This document shows, in pieces, positions 23,061-33,800 of a stretch of DNA of 64,000 nt. This DNA comes from Zoroaster sp. YZ-2022 (lineage: Eukaryota; Echinodermata; Asteroidea; Forcipulatida; Zoroasteridae). Where the stretch lies: assembly GCA_029582265.1 (NCBI GenBank), contig CM055816.1, forward strand, positions 80,284,472 through 80,348,471. The letters run 5' to 3'. The stretch's first letter is position 1; each line of letters begins with the position of its first letter. The position numbers were made by a program, and so were the translations under genes. The notes below the pieces were generated by a model. It worked only from the letters and a program-made list of their open reading frames with translations. It had not been told where the DNA came from and ran no database searches.

Positions 23061-26000
23061 TAACGATGTTGGGGCTCTGTGTTGTGCTGGTTGCGTCTTT
23101 CTGTGTATTTACAGTTGCCTGCTGAAGCCCACGAAACCCACAATCTTCGCTGGATCTTCCATAACAAAGTTTCTGTCTGTCGGCATGTATAACTTGGGGA
23201 GTAGATCGGGGGGTCTTCTGAATTTTGTACAAAACATCCGACAGTTTTTCGACCACCACGAAAGGTCCACACCAGCTCCTGGTTAGTTTGGGGCATTTCC
23301 CTTTCTTTCTTATATTGTACTGGAGCCAAACCACTGATCCCTTGTCGTACAGCCGTCTCTCAACGTTTCTGTCATAGTGCCTTTTCTGTGCCCTCATCAT
23401 CGTGCTGGTGTTTTCCCTGGCAATCTCATGAGCAGTCGCTAGTTTATCTTGAAGATTCTGTGCGTATGCAGTGGTGGCTGTAGGCACATTTACCGGGATC
23501 GGCTCGACGAGCAGATCCACTGGCATGCGAACTTCCCGGCCCAACATCATGGCGTTTGGTGTCTCCTTTGTGGTTTCGTGTTCCGACGATCTATATGCCA
23601 TTGCCAACAGGGCCAAATGTTCATCCCAATCGGTTTGAGACTTGTCCACCCATACCCGTAGCATGGCTTCAATGGTTCTGTTGAAACGTTCAATCATCCC
23701 GTCGGATCTAGGGTGGTAGGGCGAAGTCCGTGTTTTCTTTATTCCAAGTAGGTAACACATCTCCCCAAAGACGGCTGATTCGAATTCCCTCCCTTGATCG
23801 GAATGAAGTTCAAAGGGGACGCCAAATCTTGCCACGAATTCTTCTACGAGTTTAGTGGCCACAGTAGAGGCTTTATGATCAGGAATCGCATAGCACTCTG
23901 TCCACCGGGTGAAGTAATCACCAACCACCATCACAAATTTGTTTCCACGGTTCGTGACCGGAAGAGGCCGCATTATATCAACAGTGATCCTTTCCATTGC
24001 TGCTCCAACCTGGTAATGAACCATCTTTGCCCTCTTGGCTCTCGCTGGGGGCTTGCATCTCTGGCACTCCTGGCAGTTCTGCACCCACCGGCGTGCCGAC
24101 GTGCGCATTGATGGCCAGTAAAAGTTGCTTCGGCACAACTTTGAGAACGTTTTGGCTACACCCAGATGGCCGGCAGTTTTCTGATCATGGAAGTGTTTCA
24201 TAACAGTTGACCGTAGGTCACGAGGCGTTAACACTCTCAGTCGGGCCTGATCAGTCGGTCTAGTCGGTTCCCAGCGGATATACAAGATCCCATGTTCAAT
24301 CACCAACTGTCCATAACGGGCCCACCAGAATTTCACCTCCGAACTTTTACTTGACACTTCTTCCCACAGTGATCTTTGCTGTTGTTCTGCCCATTTTAAC
24401 ACCTCTCTTAAATCGTTGTCCTCCCGTTGGCAGCGTGCAATATTGTCACAGTTCAGATCACGTTCCAGGTTGGGAGTCGATTCCCGTACCGGACGCACAA
24501 GCAACTGTAATGCAGGCACTTCAACCGGCAATGCAGCATGTACCGGCGGCGTGGCTTCCTGAACCGGCGGTGAAGCTGGCTGTACCGGCGGTGAGTCTGT
24601 CTGTACCGGCGATGAGGCTGCCTGTACCGTCGGCATGCCACCACGAAGGCGTTCAATTTCGAGTTCGGTACCCTTAGGTATCTCTTCTCCATCTCCGTGT
24701 TCACAGCTCGAAAAACACTTCCTTGACAAGGCATCGGCATTGCCATGTAGGTTTCCAGGACGATGTTCGATTGCGAAAGTGTAAATGCTGAGTTTTTGTA
24801 GCCACCTGGCCAACTGTCCCTGAGGGTCCTTCACGCCATATAGCCATTTCAATGGTCTATGATCGGTCCTGACACGGAAATGTGCCTCATACAGATAGTG
24901 ATGATATTTCTTAATGAAGAACACCACGGCCAACAGCTCGCGTCTTGTGACACAATAGTTTCTTTCTTGCCTTGTCAGTGACCTGCTGCCATATGATATC
25001 ACTCGCTCCTTGCCTTCCTGCATCTGTGACAACACGGCACCGACTGCGAATCCACTGGCGTCCGTGTCAAGGACAAATTGCTCAGATGGGTCTGGGTATG
25101 CCAATATTGGGGCGGAAGTCAAACAGTACTTCAACCGCTCAAATGCCTCCTGACACTCCTCTGTCCATTTAAACTGTCGTCCCTTCTCGGTTAGACGGCG
25201 TAGTGGCCTTGCAATTGCGGCAAATCCCTTGACAAACCGTCGGTAGTAGGACACCAGTCCTAGGAAGCTTCGGACATCCGTGACGGTCATCGGCTGAGCC
25301 CATTCCTGTACTGCACGGACCTTCTCTGGGTCGGTTGTGACTCCCACTGGCGAAACTACATGGCCCAAAAACTCCACCTCCCGTTGAAAGAACTTGCATT
25401 TCTTGGCCTTTAGCTTGAGGTTAGCTTCACGTAGTCTCTGCAGCACTAGACACAGTCTTTGCATGTGCTCCTCAAAGGTCTTTCCAAAGACGATAACGTC
25501 GTCGAGATACAATACTGCTACCTGCCACTAACCCAGCCAGCACTCGCTCCATTAGACGTTCGAAGGTCGACGGCGCATTGCAAAGGCCAAACGGCATGGT
25601 CACGAATTGGTACAGTCCACCTCTTCCCGTGCAAAATGCCGTTTTGGGCCGGTCCTCAGCAGCGACCTTGACCTGCCAGTAGCCGGAGGCCAGGTCAAGG
25701 GTGGAAAGAACTGTGATCCTGCCAGAGAGTCCAGGTTATCCTCTATGTGGGAAGAGGATGTGCATCTTTCGTGGTAACCTCGTTGAGCTTCCGGTAGTCG
25801 ATACACACCCTCACAGTTCCGTCTTTCTTTCTAACCAGCACGATCGGTGAACACCATGGACTATCAGAAGGTTCAATTACTCCCTGAGAAAGCATCTTAT
25901 CCACCTCCATGTCGGCCACCTCTCGCTGACTCAAGGGCACCCTCCTTGGTCTTTGCCGAATGGGAGGCGCATTCCCAGTTGCAATATGGTGTTCCGTGAG

Positions 26001-27231
26001 ATTAGTTCTACCAATATCCCCATCACCAGTTGAAAACACGTCACCAAAACTTCGCAGCAGTGCCGCCAGTCTCTCTTTCTCTGAGGTTGACAGGTGTTCG
26101 CAACTGGACTCGAACAACGATGCCAAATGTCCTGGGACCTCAGCCAGCAAATCGCTTGCCAAGTTATCATTCATCTGCCGACGGTCTGCCAAAACTGCAC
26201 CACTGTCCACAGGCTCAAGGAATGCAGCGTCAGTGCCCTTCCTCAGCATCTTTGCTTCTGAAGACAAATTCAAGAGTCTCACAGGGACTTGGCGGTCCCG
26301 TGTGTCAACAAGGGCGCTTGCAATCAACACATCACAGTCCATGCCCAGGGCTCCTCTGTTCTGCAGCATTCCCCAGACTGGCACGATTCCGGAGCACTCT
26401 TCCACCACCTTACACTTAAGCATGACCTCCGATAATGGCGGAATCATAACATCTTCATCCAACCGAACACGACAGATCACTGGCTCTTCTGGGTATGACA
26501 ACAGGGGAACCTTGTATCTACCAACCGTAAGGCAATCGTCTTGCCACACTAGTTGGCACTTGTGTTCTCGCAAAAAGTCTAATCCGAGTATAGTATCATC
26601 GCTAATATCAGCAACCCACATCATGTGATCTATTTCTCCACCACGAATTTTTAATCTCATTTTTGCTTGACCAACGACATGAAGTTCACTGTCATCTGCC
26701 TGACGAAACTTGCGAACTGCAGATGAGAGCACTGGTCTCAGCTGTGGCGTCACCTTTCAAACAGACGAGATGAAACGAAACTCTCCGTCGCACCAGTATC
26801 TATCAAGAAACATACATCCATATTCATCAGTCGTCCTCGGACATACAATCCTGTCCCCACTGAAGACGCTGACCGTATGCCTGTACCACGTTTCCCATAT
26901 TCCACACTGGGTGAACTTTCGTGCAATTCCTGGGTAGTGTCTGGCAGCAGATAGGCTGCCTGTACTGGTAGCGAGGCTACCCATACCGGCGGTTGGACTG
27001 CCTGCACCGATGGTGAGGCTACACATACCGGCGGTTGGACTGCCTGCACCGACGGTGAGGCTACCCACACCGGCGGTTGGACTGCCTGCACCGGCGGTGA
27101 GGCTGTACATACCGACGGTTGGACTACCTGGGCCAGCGGTGAGGCTACCCATACCGGCGGTTGGACTGTCGCCACCGGCGGTGGTGTAGGTTTGACTTTG
27201 AGCCTCTCGTTATCACCAGCTGACCTTTGGC

Positions 27232-28441
27232 TCACAAGCCCAGCTGTTCCTTGTTTAACGCCGTTGGTTTGGCTGCTGGGGCTGGGCACTCCGCTCGAAA
27301 ATGCTGCAGACTTCCACAATTCCAGCATCCTGGTTTCCAGTCTTTGGATGTCTTTTCAGATCTCAGTTGACGCTGTTGGGCGTCCATCAATTTATGTAGC
27401 ATCTCAACGAGATCAGAGTTCGTAGTGGGGCACCCACTGTCCTTGGTAGCTTCAGGTATCAATACGCGTGATTGGCCCACTTTCTCTGCCTTGTACCATG
27501 CCTCCGCTTCTGCCACGATTTCCACCGCCTCATCCAAGGATGTGGGCTTCCCTTGAAACAAAGCTCGTTTCAGTTCGTAGTCGTCAAGTGCGTTTTTGAA
27601 CTGTTCAATTGCAAAATCCTCCTGAAAGGTCAAGCCACAGTCTGGGTAAGCTCGGCGAACCAACTTCCTTATTGCCAATCCGAGCTCGGCCACAGTCTCT
27701 CCTATGCGTCTCTTCCGTGAAGTCAGCTCTGCACGATGGCGTGTACGTTGTCTTTCTGTCCCGAAACGACGATCTAGTGCTTTCACCAACTCCTTGAAGT
27801 TGGACTGTGACTCCTTGGGCAAAGAACAAGCCACTTCAAGCGCCTGCCCTTTTAGTGCCACCAGTAAGTAGTCAGCCATCTGTTGGTCGCTCCATTCATT
27901 AATTTGTCCCACTTTCTCAAAGTGGACAATATAATCCTCGATGCAGAAGGAACCATCAAACTCTCGAGCCTTCACCCGCGGGGTCAGCTTGGTGTTTGCC
28001 ACACTCACAGGACGGCGGGCCACACGGACAACAGGGCTACCGCCTTCGGCGGTTTCCGCGTGTTCCTCCGTGGCCTCTGCGTCCACGGAGCGGGGCTCAC
28101 AACCAGCGCTTACCACGGGGAGAAAGGACGGGGATTTATGGTACTCGCTGCACGACTCGCTGCACACCACCCTCCACTGTGCTCTTAAGTCGTCTTCAAC
28201 CCGCCGACGCCTCGAATGTTTACCACTGGCACCCGGCACCCGGCACCGATCCTCTTGTCTCCTGGGACATATTCCTGGGAGGGGTCGGTGTCACCAAATC
28301 ATCCCGTCGCCGTATGGTTTTGTTTCCTCTGCGTCGGGACACACTCGTTCTGTCCTCCAGCGACCGCTGCATCCGTTCAATGCTCATAGAGATGTCGCTG
28401 ATTTCTTCCTCGAGACTCCTCGATGCTCTGTAACTTGCCAT
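27232..28441 (-). pseudogene. Gypsy-2 gag, frameshifted near codon 80
   Basis: The start ATG is at 28441 (MASYRASRSLEEEISDIS), giving a coiled-coil-like N terminus. The main frame 28239-27232 holds a retrotransposon gag core (VKAREFDGSFCIEDYIVHFE through LTFQEDFAIEQF) and one CX2CX4HX4C zinc knuckle (CWNCGSLQHFRAEC). The frames meet at a run of three 7-bp GGTGCCG-like units (about 28222-28243). Gain or loss of one 7-bp unit would cause the shift. Gag packages element RNA. The stop TGA at 27232 lies 18 nt after a slippery heptamer. Confidence 0.85.
27253..27259 (-). promoter_or_regulatory. Candidate -1 frameshift slippery heptamer GTTAAAC
   Basis: The gag frame reads GCG TTA AAC here, placing G TTA AAC in the correct phase. 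A -1 slip leads into the frame that continues to the protease (GTT AAA CAA). GTTAAAC is a known functional heptamer in other systems. It occupies the equivalent gag-pol position to GGGAAAC in Gypsy-1. Confidence 0.55.
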
Positions 28442-28476
28442 TTCCTTTTTTTTTAAATACCAGTCCAGAAGTCCGA

Positions 28477-28488
28477 GCGCTGCCACCA
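28477..28488 (-). promoter_or_regulatory. Primer binding site of Gypsy-2
   Basis: The minus strand reads TGGTGGCAGCGC two bases inside the 5' LTR. The first 11 bases equal the Gypsy-1 site, so the same tRNA-Leu-type primer is likely, with a shorter match. Confidence 0.55.
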
Positions 28489-28490
28489 TT

Positions 28491-28708
28491 TGTAGCGAAC
28501 GGCCTATGGGTACCTTTCTCCTATTCGTTGCAACCGCCAACAAAAGGAAACATGAGACTGGATTTACAGAAGGAAACCTGCTTTATTTACAACTTCGGTC
28601 CTTACTGTCTGAAACTTTCAACATAACTGTTCAAAAAAACAAATAAATCGCTTGGGTCGCAGCCAGCATTTTTCCCGCTGGCGCGAAGTGAACAAAGAAC
28701 AGTCTATA
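28491..28708 (-). repeat. 5' LTR of Gypsy-2, inner part
   Basis: The first 218 bp of the LTR copy next to gag, identical to 21526-21743 except for two bases, cut off at the EnSpm-1 insertion. The last two bases (TA) belong to the target duplication. Confidence 0.93.
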
Positions 28709-29290
28709 CACTCTCAGAACGTTGGTTAAAAATGTTAACCAACTTGGATACAATTTTAACCAACCTCGTATTACCAGGTGAACAGCCCAACAGTTGGGCA
28801 AACTGCTAACCAACCAGGGTTGGTTAGCTTTTAACAAGTGGTTGGTCAAAAAGTTTAACCAATTACTGGTTAACTGCACTTTACCCAACCTAGTTGTGTC
28901 ATAAAAGTTGGGTATTATTTGGCAAAGGGTTGGGCAAAGTTTAGCAATTAGTTGGTTATATACAAATGGTTGGGCAATTCATTTCCACTACATGTCATTT
29001 AAATCTTAACCATCTGTTGGTTGAATTGTTTTATTTTACCCAATAACTAGTAATCATTTAACCAACTAATGATTAATTCAGGGTCATACAAGTTGGGCAT
29101 TATAATTGGGCAAGAGTTGGGCAAAGTTTAACCATTAGTTGGTTATATAACAATGGTTGGGCAAATCGTTTCCTCTAACCATTTTTTAAATCTTAACCAC
29201 ACGTTAGTTAAATTTTGTTTTAATACCCAATAAATAGTAAACATTTAACCAACTAATGGTTAATTCAGGATCTCAACATGATTGAATTGG
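28709..29290. repeat. EnSpm-1 left subterminal repeats
   Basis: Roughly 20 short motifs of the types GTTGGTTA, GTTGGGCAA and their complements TTAACCAA and TTGCCCAAC, in both orientations, within 580 bp of the left end. CACTA elements carry such arrays as binding sites for their accessory protein. Confidence 0.75.
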
Positions 29291-30842
29291 AAATGGGTAA
29301 ACACGTTTTTAATAAACACACTTAACTATTGTAATTCTAGCAACGTTATTTTATTTTTAACTCCGAAACAACCTGTAACCAACTCCAAACATAAAGCATT
29401 AAGCTCACAAATCTCACAGTTGATGATAGCCTGTATTTAAATGCTTTTGCTATTACAATACATGTATGCCAAAATCCCTTTTTTCCCCAGTTGCACATTT
29501 GGTGGCAGAGGTTAATTGAAAACCGAGAATCTGACTAAATAATTGTCTTTCCTCTCATTGCTTTTGCTGAGTAGCGTTTCAAAGTATTTTTTTCTAATTA
29601 CGCAACACTGACAAATAGTTAAGAAATAAACTATTGCAATTACTGATAATAAAACCAGCCACAGATTCCTTACATGTGAATCCGAAAAACATTAATGTGG
29701 CAAATTGCACTTTGCATAAACAGATAGATCATATGGATCCCAATTAGGCAAATTAAAATTAGTCCTTTCAATTAAGTTACTTATGGACTTGTTCGACTGG
29801 TGGCACTCAAAACGTAGCAGTCAAAGGTCACATAATAATTATATAATAACTGCTGAAGTCAACAAGGGGCCCCAACTTGACCTAAGTGTCCAAAAGAACA
29901 CAAGTAAATAAATAAATTAATAATACAATTACAATTTATTATCGCCATAGTCTTCGATAGTGTTATTTAGAATTACGTTAGATTTAATAGATATATTTTC
30001 ACTATCATTACTATCACCCATTAGTTCAATCTATTAGGATTGGAATTATTAGCAGTACTACAATTATGATGCCGATGCAATTATCATAGTCTATTTTATT
30101 GTGCCTTCATTGGCATTACAGTAAAATAAAGGCCTCATTTCAGTGCTTTGTCAGCCGTTCCTATGAATGAACTTATGTAAGATACATATAAACCTGAGGT
30201 GATGATCACATCTACCTTTCGAACAGTAGGTCACAGGGTTAATACTTGTTTCTCAGGCCACATTGTACTACTAATCAAGTGACACAAATGAGGCCATAAA
30301 ATATTCAAACATGTTATGTTTTGGATCATCAGTATTTAGCTATTTCTCAAAACACAAAAACTAACATTTTATTTAACTTTGCTTTTAAGCAAGCCAGAGA
30401 GTGGGTAGGCCTCAGTCCTGTGCGACTTGAATCAAGTTTTAATTTACATGTAGTAACAATGGCTGAGAAGTTGGGAACCTTTTTGTTCTCTCTCTCTTTT
30501 AATTTTGAACCTTAAAAAAATTTATAATTTAAAAGCAAGTGACTTGTGACTCAGACTCAGACTTGACCTTTGTGTCTTGGACTCGACATTCATGTCTTGG
30601 ACTCGACCCAAATGACTTGGACTCGACATTGAGGACTCTGACTCTATGATTGAGAACTCGAGTACAGACTGGTAGGCCTATGCCTAAATTGTTTGTTCTC
30701 TAGCTTTCTGTTTTTTCTGATAATCAGAAGCAACTTGCACAACTTGAACATTCTACTTCAACATTGTAGAAATGCAACTAAATGAAAGCGGAAAATTCTT
30801 ACAAATGCTGAAAACTGCAGGTCTGATGTTCTTTCCATTGAA

Positions 30843-33800
30843 TCAATTAAGAGATTTAATGTAGCTCCTAAACTGCCTAATTGAGGCTGCAGTAGTTTCT
30901 GTGCCAGTTACCTGTGGAGGCAATTCATACACATCCTCCAAAAAATGCCACACAGCAAATGAGAGTGGCTGGTAACCCAAATCTAATACATACGTTAGCT
31001 TAAACGTGTAATCTACGGCCTTTGTTAATGTCTCCATTTCAGTAGCTGCTCTCTCCAGGATGACAAAGACTTGGCTTGGTCGAAGTCTGCTACCTCCAAT
31101 CATTAGAATGAATGGTTGTGGTCTTGCACTTCTGTCAATGCTGTTTAGAAACAAATTGAGATTGGTCCCTTCCTGCATTTTGAAACAACACAGAAACAAG
31201 CATTGGGATGAGATATAGCCTAGACAAAGGTTTCAGACTTCAAACCTGACCAAATTTACTGCAATGTTTCCTACAAAAAACTACAATACAGCTCCACAGT
31301 ACCGTCCTTATGAGGTTGATGAGGGACTGCTATTGTTGGCCATTGAGAACCAAAATTTGTTCCTGTAATTCTGTACATTATTACTGCTCAGCAAACTACA
31401 TGTTAAAACATAAATGACTTGCCGCCCATAGCAACAAAACTGGTAAGGGTGCAGAAGTTGTTCCCTTTATGTTGAAACTGTCAGACCAAGTTATATTTGC
31501 TAGTGCTACAATAAAAATCTCCCATTTTGTCTGGTTTTATTATTTTTTCTTCTTCAAACTGTTGAGCACTACATAATTATGTGATCTCCACGATGATGTC
31601 AGATGGATGACATTTTAACTGCATAAGGAGATAGAATCTTCATTAAATTAAAAACAAGCAAAAGAAACGTGTTTCTGATGCAGCCCAGTTCTGTTAAAAA
31701 ATACTTTTTGCAGACAGAAGTTGACCATATTTATGCTATTGGATGTCCATCCTGCAGCAAAAACACAGTTACCAACGCTCTTCTTTGATGTTTAAGTCGA
31801 ACAGTGACCCCAGTTCCGACTTAAAATAAATATATGTCTGCAATCACTATTTAACTATAAGTAGTTTTAAATCAGAGACATTGGATGGATTGTCAGGTGA
31901 CATACAGGACAAAATTGTTCACTTTGTGTCGAATTGCCCAATGTCATTATGTGTGTAATCAAATGTAATTATATAAGGTCACTACTGTACAACAAAAACA
32001 AACACAAATCAAACAACAAAACTTGAAATCTGAAACATACACAAACACACACTAACCGGCTGGAAATCCATGAATGCTGACAAGCTGTCTTGGATGTTGC
32101 ATTTCCCTCTCATGCCTTTGGCTCGCCCCCGAAAAATGAAAGGAAGGACATTGAAGGCAAGGTTCCTCTCTTCCTCTGTAGATGTCAAAGTACATGTACA
32201 TAACAATTACTTTGATTTTGGTGCGAATTGTTTGGGGAAAATATCTTAATCCTGAAAAAGGGCAGTATGCTGCCCAAAACATCGACTTAACCAACAGTTC
32301 ATTTCAGAATCACACTTACTTCTTAAAAATACAAACAGCCACACGATATTACCTTGGATAAAATCTCCACTTGAAGAATAGTTATATTTTATTAGCTCTC
32401 TCCCCAACACACACTCAAAACAGTTACTGACTACTACCTAATTACCTTCTGAAAGTGATGAAATATCAATAGATGCAGCATTCATCAAATGTTTTTTCCA
32501 CGAAGGATCCACTTGATCTGCATAGTGAAGCACAGAACTTGCCAATGCTGGCCACTTCGCAAAAAGTAGATCAGATTTAGAGGATATAGTGCATCTGAAA
32601 TCCTGTTCAACCTGCAATCATTAGACATAAAATTTACTTAAATTGTTGTTTTATATCAGGGCCTACACTTTTGCGAACCACTCAATGTGTGCCCATCAGC
32701 TCTCTATAAATTGTAAACATGCCACATCCTCAGTTCTGTTTTAACAAGAATGATTTTTAACATCTATAGAGTTAAAATTTCATGTTTATTTATGTGCGTA
32801 TATGTATATGGTATACACCCATTTCCATACAAGTTACAATTGGGAGCAGCATTTAAAAAAATTTAAAAAAACGGAAAAAGAAAAAAAAAATGTTCCCAAG
32901 GATCCCCAGTTGAGGGATTGCTGGAAAAAGCATCAAACATGTTTTTTTTGTTTTTTTTGTTGCTGCTGTTGTTGTTTTGTTTTTTTGTTTTTTTTGGGGG
33001 GTGGTTTTTAAAGTATATAAACACACATTATTTTTCATGTTTACTGTTTTGTAAGCAAAAGACATTTTTTATCTTCCAAACACTCAAAGCTAGTAGGTAG
33101 CCAGGTTAGCTACTCACAGACTTTAATTTGAATCTTGGAATCTTGTAATCTTGTATGATCATGAAGTCAGAAAAGAGGAAACACATTCTTTTTGCCAGTA
33201 ATATCAAAAGTATAGAAAAGCATCTCACGTTTCCAATGTCAATAAGACGTGGATACCTCTCTAGGATTTTAGCAATGGATCTACGGTCATCATCTTCCTT
33301 CTGTCTTATCCACTTGTGACGAGACCAAGCTGTGTCCATCATGTATTGTGTGCATTTTTTCTCTGGTACTCTGTTGTGTTTCATCCATTCCACCCTTTCG
33401 TTATCCTCTTCATCTGGTAGCAACACTAAAAGCCAAAGTATTATGTATGAGGATACTGACTGATTTATTCCCTAACAAACAGAGTCAATTTTAACATATC
33501 AATTAACACTGGAAAAATTATTGAAAGCATGAAAAACATTGTTTCAATCAACATCAGAGAGACAAATGAATATTTTACAGCATGCCAACGTACATAAACA
33601 TTCATTTAATTCCAAAGTGACAACTATTCTTTCAGTCCAGTTAAAAGTCTTTGCACCTAAGGTGGACCCAGAAAAATGATCTGGGCAGGTCCACCAATGT
33701 GGTCAACAGTGACAACCACACGTGAGTGTGTGTGTTGGGCGATGTACCTTGTACATGAAAGAAGTCTCCAATAAACAGGAGTATAATCTTTATTTAAGGT

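Larger units (their letters stand above)
22493..27328 (-). pseudogene. Gypsy-2 pol: protease, RT, RNase H, integrase; several frameshifts
   Basis: The protease active site (FLIDTGATESF) lies in the frame 27328-26750, RT N-terminal motifs (VCIDYRKLN) in 26753-25743, the RT centre in short frames to 25550, and YLDD onward in a 1087-aa frame from 25512. In that last frame RNase H (LDTDASG, 149-155), the HHCC zinc domain (H442, H449, C480, C483), the integrase catalytic residues (D512, D572, E608) and a GPY/F module are all present. One-base changes break the frame at about 26755, 25750, 25690 and 25520. Two Pro/Val-rich linkers and a GSPTAG-type repeat tail (residues about 790-890) are unusual additions. 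The frame continues beyond the tail to 22249, but the zinc-finger frame takes over at 22492. Confidence 0.88.

Noticed and set aside
22756..23286. Plus-strand frames with GLPIPAVGLPIP repeats
   Set aside because: Antisense of the minisatellite in the Gypsy-2 integrase tail; the minus-strand frame is continuous with integrase.
25960..26628. 222-aa plus-strand frame
   Set aside because: Antisense of the protease-RT part of Gypsy-2 pol, with no domain of its own.
32802..33100. Phe- and Lys-rich frames on both strands
   Set aside because: Readings of homopolymer A and T runs in an intron of the EnSpm-1 accessory gene.
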